This document shows, one piece after another, positions 18,375-26,668 of a stretch of 64,000 bases of DNA (within the stretch, counting starts at the first letter, position 1; each line of letters starts with the position of its first letter). The translations under genes and the position numbers were made by a program. The notes beneath the pieces are model-generated. The model saw only the letters and a list, made by a program, of their open reading frames with translations, was not told the DNA's origin and made no database searches. Source of the stretch: Actinacidiphila cocklensis (lineage in GTDB: Bacteria; Actinomycetota; Actinomycetes; Streptomycetales; Streptomycetaceae); contig NZ_CAJSLV010000055.1 in assembly GCF_907177275.1 (NCBI RefSeq), positions 1 through 64,000 of the forward strand. The letters are read 5' to 3'.

Positions 18375-19616
18375 ATGCCCGACGTTCCAGAACCCATGGT
18401 CAAGCTCGTCCGGTGGTCGGCGGAGCCGGCCTCGGCGCAGATCCTGCGGTCCACGGCGGCCTCCGTCATCTCCTATGTCGTCGCCGTGTGGCTGCTGCCC
18501 AACCCGGCCCCGCTGACCGCGCCGCTCACCGCGCTGCTGGTGGTCCAGGTGACGCTGTACTCCACGCTCACCACCGGGATCAGCCGGGTCAACGCGGTGG
18601 TCGCCGGCGTGCTGATCGCCATCGGCTTCAGCGCGCTGGTGGGCCTGAGCTGGTGGAGCCTCGGCCTGATCATCCTCACCTCGCTGCTGATCGGCAGGTT
18701 CGTGCGGGCCGGCGAGTTCGAGATCGAGGTGGCGATCAGCGCGATGCTGGTCCTCGGGGTGACGCAGGTGGCCAACACCGCCTGGGACCGGATCTGGGAG
18801 ACGCTCATCGGGGCGGGCGTGGGGCTGCTGTTCAACCTGCTCGCGCCGCCGGTGTGGGTGCAGCCGGCCGGTGAGTCGATCGAGTCGATGGCCCGCCGGA
18901 TGGGCCGGCTGTTCCGGGACATCGGCGGCGAGGTCGCCGGGCATCTGCCGGTCGCCCACGCCGCGTCCCGGCTGCACGAGGCCCGCCGGCTCGACCACGA
19001 CATCGCCGAGGTGGACGCCTCGCTGCGGCAGGCGGAGGACAGCCTGCGGTGGAATCCCCGGGTGCGCGAGGGAGCGCTCTCCCGGATCGTGCTGCGGACC
19101 GGTCTGGACACCCTGGAGATCTGCGCGGTCGTCCTGCGGGTGCTGTCCCGCACCCTCACCGACCTCGCCAAGCACCGCACCGACGAGCCGCTGTTCCCCG
19201 ACGACGTGTCGGATCAGCTGGAGCAGCTGTTCGACCACATCGCCTATGCGATCGAGAGCTTCGCGGTGGTGATCACCAGCCAGGTCTCGGCCAGCGCGGA
19301 GACCGCGGAGGAGCGGCTCACGAAAGCGCTCGCCGACAGCGAGCAGAGCCGGGACCGGATCGCCGACCTGCTCCTGGTGAAGGTCCAGGAGCACCCCAGG
19401 CAGTGGCAGCTGCACGGCGCCCTGCTGGCCGAGGTGGACCGGATCCTGGACGAGCTGGGGCTGGAGAAGCGGTCGGAGCGGCTGGTGGAGGAGCTGGACA
19501 AGACCGGCCGGGAGCTGACCGAGCGTTACCCGCGGCTGGCCCTGGTCAAGCGCCGGCTGGGCGACATCGGGCTCTACCGGCGCTCGTCCGCGGCCGTCCG
19601 CGACGCCTTCAAGTAA
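18375..19616 (+). CDS. Aromatic-acid-exporter-like (FUSC family) membrane protein
   Basis: A 413-residue protein. The N-terminal half has about six membrane segments in pairs (ASVISYVVAVWLLP, PLTALLVVQVTLYSTL, AVVAGVLIAIGFSALVGL, LGLIILTSLLIG, VAISAMLVLGVTQV, ETLIGAGVGLLFNLLAPP). The C-terminal half is a long soluble helical region (about 170-413). This is the layout of FUSC/ArAE proteins, which are proposed efflux components for aromatic acids. ATG 18375 follows GGGAAAGG. It is divergent from GH16 and sits between two secreted glycosidase genes, but nothing in the sequence ties it to polysaccharide use. Confidence 0.82.
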   Translation: MPDVPEPMVKLVRWSAEPASAQILRSTAASVISYVVAVWLLPNPAPLTAPLTALLVVQVTLYSTLTTGISRVNAVVAGVLIAIGFSALVGLSWWSLGLIILTSLLIGRFVRAGEFEIEVAISAMLVLGVTQVANTAWDRIWETLIGAGVGLLFNLLAPPVWVQPAGESIESMARRMGRLFRDIGGEVAGHLPVAHAASRLHEARRLDHDIAEVDASLRQAEDSLRWNPRVREGALSRIVLRTGLDTLEICAVVLRVLSRTLTDLAKHRTDEPLFPDDVSDQLEQLFDHIAYAIESFAVVITSQVSASAETAEERLTKALADSEQSRDRIADLLLVKVQEHPRQWQLHGALLAEVDRILDELGLEKRSERLVEELDKTGRELTERYPRLALVKRRLGDIGLYRRSSAAVRDAFK

Positions 19617-19899
19617 CCCGCCGCCGGCGCCGCAAGGAAAACGCTCTCCGGCGCCGCACGGGCCGCGCCGCGAGCGCGGGTGCGCCAACTCGCTTCCCCC
19701 GCACACGAATCGTTGCCTTCCGAGGCGTAGACGCCGCCGTAGCGCGTCTGTAACACTCTGCCAACACGTACGCAAATATTGAGCAGAACAACGATGGATC
19801 TGCATGGGATGAGCGCAACTTCACATGCTCATCCCGCACGTTTCGGATAGCCCGTCTCGCCCTTCCCCTGATCTTCCCCACACGACACAGAGGGACGTT
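19617..19899 (+). other. Leader and promoter region of the GH87 gene, with hairpin
   Basis: No gene seen. The stretch 19745-19800 is relatively AT-rich (CGCAAATATTGAGCAG) and is the likely promoter area. A 9-bp perfect stem, GGGATGAGC at 19806-19814 with GCTCATCCC at 19827-19835 (12-base loop), lies 64 bases before the start codon and could form in the 5' leader RNA or act as an operator. At 19637-19649, GAAAACGCTCTCC resembles only half of the LacI-type site found elsewhere in the window. Confidence 0.5.
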
Positions 19900-22800
19900 A
19901 TGAGAACGAAGCGCTCGATCCCACGGCTGACAGCGGGGGTGGTCGCCACCAGCCTGCTGCTGCTCGGCGGCTCCGCCCTGCCGGCCGTGGCCGCGGGAGT
20001 GCCGGACCTTGCCGCAGGCAGGGCCGCCTCGGCCAGCAGCACCGGCGGCGGCAACACCGCCGACCGGCTCAACGACGGCGACCAGAACTCCTACTGGGAG
20101 AGCTCGGGCACCGCCCTGCCCCAGTGGGCGCAGGTCAACCTGGGCAGCAGCACCCTGATCGACAAGGTGCAGCTCAAGGTGCCGGCGTCCTGGAGTGCGC
20201 GCACCGAGACCCTGTCGCTGCAGGCCAGCGACGACGGCACGCTGTTCTCCACGGTGGTCGGCTCGAAGGCGTACACCTTCACGCCGGCCAAGGACAACAC
20301 GGTCACCATCAGCTTCCCGGCCACCCAGGCGCGCTACCTGCGCGCCGACGTGTCCGCGAACTCCGCGGGCAGGACCGCCCAGCTCTCCGAGATGACCGTG
20401 CAGGCCGCCGCGGCCGCCACCGACAACCTCGCCGCGGGCAAGCCCACCGCCGAGTCCGGCCACGCCGACGTCTACGGCTCGGGCAACGCGGTCGACGGCA
20501 ACGCCAACTCCTACTGGGAGAGCGCCAACAACGCCTTCCCGCAGTGGCTGCGGGTCGACCTGGGCTCCGCGGTGCCGGTCAACAAGGTGGTGCTCAAGCT
20601 GCCGCCCGCCACCGCGTGGGCGACCCGCACCGAGACGCTCGCCGTCCAGGGCAGCACCGACGGCACGACCTTCAACGACCTGGTCGCGTCCACGGGCTAC
20701 ACGTTCAACCCGTCCACCGGCAACACGGTGACGATCACCTTCAACACCGCCACCACGCGCTACGTCCGGCTGAACATCACCGGCAACACCGGCTGGGCGG
20801 CCGGCCAGATATCCGAGTTCGAGGTGTACGGGCCCGCCACCGGTGACGTCACCGCGCCCTCCGCGCCGGCCAACCTGGCGTACACCCAGCCCGCCTCCGG
20901 CCAGGTCAAGCTGACCTGGAGCGCGGCCACCGACGACACCGGCGTCACCGGCTACGACGTCTACGCCAACGGCCAGCTGCGCACCTCGGTCGCCGGCAAC
21001 GTGCTGACGTACACCGACAGCCAGCCCGACACCGCGACGGTGTCGTACTACGTACGGGCCAAGGACGCCGCGGGCAACCAGTCGGCGAACAGCAACACCG
21101 TGACCCGTACCGGCACCTCCGGCGACACCCAGGCGCCCACCGCGCCGGCCAATCTGGCGTACACCCTGCCCGCCTCCGGCCAGGTCAGGCTGACCTGGAG
21201 CGCGGCGAGCGACAACACGGCCGTCACCGGTTACGAGGTCTTCGCCAACGGCAGCAAGATCGCCACGACCGGCGGCAGCACCCTCAGCTACACCGACAGC
21301 CAGCCCGACACCGCCACCGTGGCCTACTTCGTCCGCGCGATCGACGCGGCGGGCAACGAGTCGGGCAACAGCAACACGGTGACCCGCAACGGCACCACCC
21401 CGCCCACCGGCGGCACCAACCAGGCGGTGGGCAAGCCGATCACCGCCACCTCCACGGTGCAGACCTTCGTCGCGGCCAACGCCAACGACGACGACGTCAC
21501 CACCTACTGGGAGGGCAGCGGCACCAGCTCGCTGACCGTCTCGCTCGGCGCCAACGTCGACACCGGCTCGGTCGTGGTCAAGCTCAACCCCAGCTCCGCC
21601 TGGGGCCCGCGCACCCAGACCATCGAGGTCCAGGGCCGCGAGCAGAGCGCGAGCGGCTTCACCCAGCTGGTCGCCCCCAAGAGCTACGCCTTCGACCCGG
21701 CCTCGGGCAACACCGTCACCATCCCGGTGACCGCCCGGGTCGCCGACGTCCGGCTGGTCTTCAGCAACAACTCCGGCGCCGGCGGCGGCCAGGCTGCCGA
21801 ACTGCAGGTCATCGGCGTGCCGGGACCGAACCCCGACCTCACCGTGACCGGGCTGACCGCCTCGCCCGCGGCGCCGGTCGAGACCGACCCGATCACGCTC
21901 AGCGCGACGGTGAAGAACATCGGCACCAACGCCTCGCCGGCCAGCAACGTCAACCTCTACCTCGGCACCGTCAAGGTCGGTACCGCGAACGTCGGCGCGC
22001 TGGCGGCCGGCGCGAGCAGCACCGTGACGGCCGGCATCGGCGCCAAGGACGCGGGCAGCTACCAGCTCACCGCGAAGGTCGACGAGGCCGGCACGGTCGT
22101 CGAGCAGAACGAGACCAACAACTCGTACACCAACCCGACCGCCCTGGTGGTCAAGCCGGTCGACACCTCCGACCTGGTCGCCTCCCCGGTGGCCTGGTCG
22201 CCGGGCAACCCGTCGGCGGGCAACGCCGTCAACTTCTCGGTGGCGATCAAGAACCAGGGCACCGTCGCCGCGGCGTCCGGTGCGCACAACGTCACCTTGA
22301 CGGTGGCGGACGCCACCACCGGCAGCGTCGTCAAGACGCTCACCGGCTCCTACAGCGGCGCCATCGCGGCCGGGGCCACCACCAGCCCGGTCAGCCTGGG
22401 CAGCTGGACGGCCGTCAACGGCAAGTACACGGTCAAGACCGTGATCGCCGCCGACGCCAACGAGCTGTCGGTCAAGCAGGCCAACAACACCAGCACCCAG
22501 TCGCTGTTCGTGGGCCGCGGCGCCAACATGCCGTACGACACCTACGAGGCCGAGTCCGGCGTGCTGGCCGGCGGTGCCACGGTGCTCGGGCCGAACCGCA
22601 CCATCGGCGACCCCGCGGGCGAGGCCTCGGGCCGCAAGGCCGTGCATCTGGCGTCCAACGGCGCCTCGGTCGAGTTCACCACCCTGAACAGCACCAACAC
22701 CCTGGTGACCCGGTTCAACATCCCGGACGGCACCGACTCGACGACCCTTGACATCTACGTCGACGGCACCTTCCTCAAGACCATCAGCCTCACCTCGAAG

Positions 22801-24180
22801 TTCGAGTGGCTGTACGGCGACGAGGCCAGCCCCGGCAACTCGCCCGGCGCCGGCGCCCCGCGGCACATCTACGACGAGGCCAACGTGCTGCTCGGGACGA
22901 CCGTCCCGGCCGGCCACAAGATCCGGCTGCAGAAGGACGCGGCCAACTCCGCGGCCTACTACAACATCGACTCCGTCGACCTGGAGCAGGCCACCGCGAT
23001 CGCCAACCCGGACCCGGCGAAGTACGTCGTGCCGGCCGGCTTCACCCAGCAGGACGTGCAGAACGCGCTGGACGCCGCACGGCAGGACACCACCAAGCTC
23101 GGCGTCTACCTGCCCGCGGGCGACTACCAGACCGCCAGCAAGTTCAACGTATACGGTCGCGCCATCAACGTGCTCGGCGCCGGCCCCTGGTTCACCCGCT
23201 TCTACACCCCGACCGGGCAGGAGAACACCGACTCCGGCTTCCTGGCCTCCGCCAGCGGCACGAAGTTCAGCGGCTTCGGGATCTTCGGCAACTACACCAG
23301 CCGCATCGACGGCCCCGGCAAGCCGTGGGACCTGACCGGCGTGTCCGACATGACCATCGACAACGTGTGGATCGAGCACACCATCGTCGGTGTCTGGGGC
23401 ACCAACGTCGACAACTCGACCATCACCAACCTGCGCATCCGCGACACCTTCGCGGACGGTGTGAACCTGACCAACGGCAGCAGCGGCAACACGGTCAGCA
23501 ACATCGAGGCCAGGTCCACCGGTGACGACAGCTTCGCGCTCTTCCCGGCGACCGACCACTCCAGCGAGCAGGAGGTCAACAACACCTTCCAGAACCTGAC
23601 GGTGAAGAACGTCTGGCGCGCGGCGGGCCTCGCGGTCTACGGCGGCGGCGGCAACACCTTCAGCAACCTCTACATCGCCGACAGCCTCACCTACCCGGGC
23701 ATCACCATCGGGTCGCTGCAGTTCGGCGGCATCCCGGCGCTCGGCTTCGAGTCCTCACCGGGGACCACGTTCTCCAACATCTCGCTGGCCAGGGACGGCG
23801 GCCACTTCTGGGGGCAGCAGGCCTTCCCCGCGCTGTGGATCTTCTCGGCGGAGTTCAAGCTCCAGGGGCTGCGGCTCAACGACGTGGACATCACCGACCC
23901 GACGTACGCGGGAGTGATGTTCCAGACCAAGTGGAACGGCAGCACCTCGCTCAACCCGATCAGCGACACGGTCTTCACCAACCTGTCGGTGACCGGCGCC
24001 CACAAGAGCGGCGACGCCTTCGACGCCAAGTCGGGCTTCGGGCTGTGGGCCAACCCGCTGCCCGAGCCGGGACAGGGTCCGGCCGTCGGCTCGGTGACCG
24101 TCAACGGGCTGCACGAGAGTGACAACGCGGTCGACATCCAGAACACCACGTCCACCTTCACCATCAACGTCAACAACTAG
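19900..24180 (+). CDS. Secreted GH87 alpha-1,3-glucanase (mycodextranase type), multi-domain
   Basis: A 1,426-residue exported enzyme. In order: signal peptide (to about 31), two discoidin modules (33-170, 175-315), two FN3 domains (316-405, 408-500), a third discoidin-like module (506-640), two CARDB adhesion-type domains (644-750, 756-865), a CBM6/35-like domain (from about 876, YEAESGVLAGGATVLG), and a C-terminal right-handed beta-helix catalytic domain (about 1040-1426). Asp1186 in FADGVNLTNG and Asp1209-Asp1210 in STGDDSFALF reproduce the 23-plus-1 spacing of the three catalytic Asp known for GH87 (1045/1068/1069 in the Paenibacillus/Bacillus enzymes). The substrate, alpha-1,3-glucan, is a fungal wall and dental-plaque polymer. 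ATG 19900 follows AGGGA. Confidence 0.88.
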   Translation: MRTKRSIPRLTAGVVATSLLLLGGSALPAVAAGVPDLAAGRAASASSTGGGNTADRLNDGDQNSYWESSGTALPQWAQVNLGSSTLIDKVQLKVPASWSARTETLSLQASDDGTLFSTVVGSKAYTFTPAKDNTVTISFPATQARYLRADVSANSAGRTAQLSEMTVQAAAAATDNLAAGKPTAESGHADVYGSGNAVDGNANSYWESANNAFPQWLRVDLGSAVPVNKVVLKLPPATAWATRTETLAVQGSTDGTTFNDLVASTGYTFNPSTGNTVTITFNTATTRYVRLNITGNTGWAAGQISEFEVYGPATGDVTAPSAPANLAYTQPASGQVKLTWSAATDDTGVTGYDVYANGQLRTSVAGNVLTYTDSQPDTATVSYYVRAKDAAGNQSANSNTVTRTGTSGDTQAPTAPANLAYTLPASGQVRLTWSAASDNTAVTGYEVFANGSKIATTGGSTLSYTDSQPDTATVAYFVRAIDAAGNESGNSNTVTRNGTTPPTGGTNQAVGKPITATSTVQTFVAANANDDDVTTYWEGSGTSSLTVSLGANVDTGSVVVKLNPSSAWGPRTQTIEVQGREQSASGFTQLVAPKSYAFDPASGNTVTIPVTARVADVRLVFSNNSGAGGGQAAELQVIGVPGPNPDLTVTGLTASPAAPVETDPITLSATVKNIGTNASPASNVNLYLGTVKVGTANVGALAAGASSTVTAGIGAKDAGSYQLTAKVDEAGTVVEQNETNNSYTNPTALVVKPVDTSDLVASPVAWSPGNPSAGNAVNFSVAIKNQGTVAAASGAHNVTLTVADATTGSVVKTLTGSYSGAIAAGATTSPVSLGSWTAVNGKYTVKTVIAADANELSVKQANNTSTQSLFVGRGANMPYDTYEAESGVLAGGATVLGPNRTIGDPAGEASGRKAVHLASNGASVEFTTLNSTNTLVTRFNIPDGTDSTTLDIYVDGTFLKTISLTSKFEWLYGDEASPGNSPGAGAPRHIYDEANVLLGTTVPAGHKIRLQKDAANSAAYYNIDSVDLEQATAIANPDPAKYVVPAGFTQQDVQNALDAARQDTTKLGVYLPAGDYQTASKFNVYGRAINVLGAGPWFTRFYTPTGQENTDSGFLASASGTKFSGFGIFGNYTSRIDGPGKPWDLTGVSDMTIDNVWIEHTIVGVWGTNVDNSTITNLRIRDTFADGVNLTNGSSGNTVSNIEARSTGDDSFALFPATDHSSEQEVNNTFQNLTVKNVWRAAGLAVYGGGGNTFSNLYIADSLTYPGITIGSLQFGGIPALGFESSPGTTFSNISLARDGGHFWGQQAFPALWIFSAEFKLQGLRLNDVDITDPTYAGVMFQTKWNGSTSLNPISDTVFTNLSVTGAHKSGDAFDAKSGFGLWANPLPEPGQGPAVGSVTVNGLHESDNAVDIQNTTSTFTINVNN

Positions 24181-24193
24181 GGCCGCAGGCCAG

Positions 24194-24234
24194 GGGCGGT
24201 GCCCGCGTTCGAATCCTGAACGCGGGCACCGCCC
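24194..24234 (+). terminator. 17-bp-stem hairpin after the GH87 gene
   Basis: GGGCGGTGCCCGCGTTC at 24194-24210 pairs perfectly with 24218-24234 around a 7-base loop, 13 bases after the stop codon. Confidence 0.85.
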
Positions 24235-24304
24235 GCTGCCCGTGACGGACCGTGAGTCCGGCAAACCCGTCTTCAGTTGATGAACGTGGGGGCCTTGACG
24301 GGGC

Positions 24305-24320
24305 ATTGGTCTAGTCCTAC
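24305..24320 (+). promoter_or_regulatory. DasR-like (dre) site upstream of the chitinase gene
   Basis: ATTGGTCTAGTCCTAC fits the dre pattern around TGGTCTAGACCA: one half-site is intact (TTGGTCTAG) and the other is degenerate. It lies 93 bases before the start codon. DasR represses chitinase genes of Streptomyces in this way and is released by aminosugar phosphates. Confidence 0.65.
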
Positions 24321-24412
24321 GGTCACCGATGCGCCGATATTCAGGTCGGCGTCCACCGTTCATTCATCTGAATGGCGGTTCGGGCTGTCCGCTACCGGAA
24401 GGCCTCCCCCCC

Positions 24413-25849
24413 ATGCAAAGACCGCGCATCGAGCTGAAGAGACTCGGCGCCCTCACCGCAGTCCCCGCCCTGGCGGCCGGCCTGCTGCTCGCCGCCGGCG
24501 CCCCCGCGCACGCCGCGGCCAACCCAGGACCCGGCTTCCCCGCCCAGTACGCCGCGCCCTACGCCGAGGTGTGGAACTCGCCGTCGGCGCTGACCAACGC
24601 CAAGAGCGCCACCGGCATCAAGTACTTCACCCTCGCCTTCGTCATCGACGGCGGCGGGTGCAACGCCACCTTCAACGGCGACACCTCGATCACCGACGCG
24701 AGCTGGACCTCGGCCATCAACAGCCTGCGGGCCGGCGGCGGCGACGTCATCGCGTCCTTCGGCGGCGCCTCCGGAACCGAGGAGGCCCTCGCCTGTACGT
24801 CGGTCTCCGCGCTGGAGACGCAGTACCGGCGGGTCATCGACGGGCTCAACCTGACCCGGGTCGACTTCGACATCGAGGGCGGCGCGCTCGACAACACCGC
24901 CGCCAACGACCGCCGCAACACCGCACTGGCCGACCTCCAGCAGAGCTACGCCGCCCAGGGCAAGCGCCTGGACGTGCAGTACACCCTGCCGGTCAGCCCC
25001 GGCGGCCTGGAGTCCAACTCCATCAGCCTGCTGAACAACGCCAAGAGCCACAACCTGAACGTCAACCTCGTCAACATCATGACGATGGACTACGGGTCCG
25101 CCATGGACATGGGCAACGCCGCCATCAGCGCGGCCCAGGGCCTGCACGGCCAGCTCGGCCAGATCTGGAACACCAAGACCTCCGCCCAGCTGTGGGCGAT
25201 GGAGGGCAACACCCCGATGATCGGGGTCAACGACACCTCCAGCGAGGTCTTCTCCACCTCGGACGCCACCGACGTGGAGAACTTCGCCAAGGCCAACGGC
25301 ATCCAGGAGCTGTCCTTCTGGGCGCTCGGCCGCGACAAGGCCTGCGCCACCAACGGCGGCTCGGCGCAGAGCGGCTGCAGCGGTACCTCGCAGTCCGCCT
25401 GGCAGTTCTCCGCCGTCTTCAACGCCGTCACGGGCGGCGGCACCACCCCGCCGCCGACCGGCGGCAGCGGGCCGATCACCTCCGGATACGCCGGCAAGTG
25501 CGTCGACATCGCGGCCGCAAGCAGCGCCAACGGCACCGCCGTCCAGCTCTACGACTGCAACGGCACCAGCGCGCAGAACTGGTCCGCCGGCTCCGGCGGC
25601 ACCCTCCAGGCCCTCGGCAAGTGCATGGACGTCGCGGCGGCCGGCACCGCCAACGGCACCAAGGTGCAGATCTACGACTGCAACGGCACCGGCTCCCAGG
25701 TCTGGCAGAAGGGCACCGGCAACACGCTGGTGAACCCGCAGTCCGGCAAGTGCCTGGACGCCACGGGACCCAGCTCGGCCAACGGCACCCGGCTGCAGAT
25801 CTGGACCTGCGCGGGCGGCACCAACCAGCAGTGGACGCTGCCGTCCTGA
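24413..25849 (+). CDS. Secreted GH18 chitinase with C-terminal ricin-type lectin domain
   Basis: A 478-residue exported enzyme. The signal peptide (ALTAVPALAAGLLLAAGAPAHA, residues about 13-34) precedes a GH18 barrel (about 40-335): YFTLAFVIDGGG, the SxGG-type VIASFGGASGTE, the catalytic DxDxE in RVDFDIEGG, and MTMDYGSAMD. A short Thr/Pro linker leads to a ricin B/CBM13 beta-trefoil (about 350-478) with three repeats, each with a QxW-like end (AQNWS, SQVWQ, NQQWT) and paired cysteines. It should degrade chitin, with the lectin binding sugar polymer. ATG 24413 is the start that exposes the signal peptide; a longer frame from 24329 is unlikely. Confidence 0.92.
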   Translation: MQRPRIELKRLGALTAVPALAAGLLLAAGAPAHAAANPGPGFPAQYAAPYAEVWNSPSALTNAKSATGIKYFTLAFVIDGGGCNATFNGDTSITDASWTSAINSLRAGGGDVIASFGGASGTEEALACTSVSALETQYRRVIDGLNLTRVDFDIEGGALDNTAANDRRNTALADLQQSYAAQGKRLDVQYTLPVSPGGLESNSISLLNNAKSHNLNVNLVNIMTMDYGSAMDMGNAAISAAQGLHGQLGQIWNTKTSAQLWAMEGNTPMIGVNDTSSEVFSTSDATDVENFAKANGIQELSFWALGRDKACATNGGSAQSGCSGTSQSAWQFSAVFNAVTGGGTTPPPTGGSGPITSGYAGKCVDIAAASSANGTAVQLYDCNGTSAQNWSAGSGGTLQALGKCMDVAAAGTANGTKVQIYDCNGTGSQVWQKGTGNTLVNPQSGKCLDATGPSSANGTRLQIWTCAGGTNQQWTLPS

Positions 25850-25871
25850 CGGGAGGGCGGCAGCGGTGAGA

Positions 25872-25887
25872 CGCCCGGCGCCGGGCG
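25872..25887 (+). terminator. 16-base GC palindrome after the chitinase gene
   Basis: CGCCCGGCGCCGGGCG, a perfect palindrome 22 bases after the stop codon; likely stem-loop terminator, without a spacer loop of its own. Confidence 0.45.
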
Positions 25888-25908
25888 GGTCGGCGGACCC
25901 GTCCGGCG

Positions 25909-25944
25909 CCGGAGCACGTACCGGAGCACGTACCGGAGTGCATA
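25909..25944. repeat. 12-base tandem repeat, three units
   Basis: CCGGAGCACGTA occurs at 25909-25920 and 25921-25932 exactly, and as CCGGAGTGCATA at 25933-25944. It lies between the chitinase and the DinB gene, about 100 bases upstream of the latter. Function is unknown. Confidence 0.85.
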
Positions 25945-26046
25945 TCCGCCCTCTCGCGGCGGTCATCGGCGAAGATCGGATCATCAGGCCGCCCGACGGG
26001 GCCTCGCGCCCCGCGGCCGGCACCGCCCCGCGCCGCGAGGAGTCCC

Positions 26047-26562
26047 ATGAACACCGCAGAACTGCTGGAGGACGGCTACGGCCGGATCAAGGAGGCCGTC
26101 CACGAGGCCGTCGAGGGCCTGACCGCCGACGAGCTGGCCGACCGCCTCGACCCGGCGGCCAACTCCGTCGGCTGGCTGGTCTGGCACCTCACCCGGGTCC
26201 AGGACGACCATGTCGCCGGCGTCGCGGGCCGCCCGCAGACCTGGACGCAGGAGGGCTGGGACGAGCGTTTCGACCTGCCCTTCGACTCCTCGGAGATCGG
26301 CTACGGGCAGAGCTCCCACCAGGTGGGCGAGGTCACCGTGGCCTCCGGCGACCTGCTGACCGGCTACTACGACGCGGTCCACGAGCAGACCCTGGCCTTC
26401 CTGCGCGGCCTGACCGACGCGGACCTCGACCGGATCGTGGACCGCCGCTGGAGCCCGCCGGTGACGCTGGGCGTGCGGCTGCTGAGCGTCGTCAACGACG
26501 ACCTCCAGCACGCCGGGCAGGCCGCCTTCCTGCGCGGGCACCTGCTGCGCCGCCGCGGCTGA
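26047..26562 (+). CDS. DinB/DUF664-family protein, probable thiol-dependent enzyme
   Basis: A 171-residue four-helix-bundle protein with the family pattern of metal-binding His residues: one in LVWHLTRVQDDH and one near the C-terminus in NDDLQHAGQAAFLRG. The relatives in actinobacteria are mycothiol- or bacillithiol-dependent enzymes or metal-dependent hydrolases. The reaction here cannot be told from sequence. ATG 26047 follows GAGGAG 5 bases away. It appears to be a single-gene unit on the plus strand, with the MFS-MarR pair starting 106 bases downstream from its own regulated promoter. Confidence 0.82.
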   Translation: MNTAELLEDGYGRIKEAVHEAVEGLTADELADRLDPAANSVGWLVWHLTRVQDDHVAGVAGRPQTWTQEGWDERFDLPFDSSEIGYGQSSHQVGEVTVASGDLLTGYYDAVHEQTLAFLRGLTDADLDRIVDRRWSPPVTLGVRLLSVVNDDLQHAGQAAFLRGHLLRRRG

Positions 26563-26616
26563 GCGGGGCGTCCGCGGTACTCGTCCGACAGGCCGCGGGC
26601 ACCCGCCCGATGCTAG

Positions 26617-26642
26617 AGTTACTTAACCTAAGTTAATTAACT
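26617..26642 (+). promoter_or_regulatory. 26-base MarR-type operator before the MFS-MarR operon
   Basis: Imperfect palindrome centred between 26629 and 26630: core TTAACCTAAGTTAA inside AGTTA...TAACT arms, 11 of 13 base pairs symmetrical. It is strikingly AT-rich for this DNA, 27 bases upstream of the MFS start, and the operon encodes a MarR protein. Autoregulation is the natural reading. Confidence 0.8.
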
Positions 26643-26668
26643 GACCCGGGCGGGGTGTGAAGGGCCTG

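Noticed and set aside
19637..19649. LacI-type operator before GH87 (GAAAACGCTCTCC)
   Set aside because: Only one half matches; it lies about 255 bases upstream and may belong to the end of the previous gene.
19609..23559. Long minus-strand open frame opposite the GH87 gene
   Set aside because: Same compositional artefact; the plus strand has signal peptide, domains and catalytic residues.
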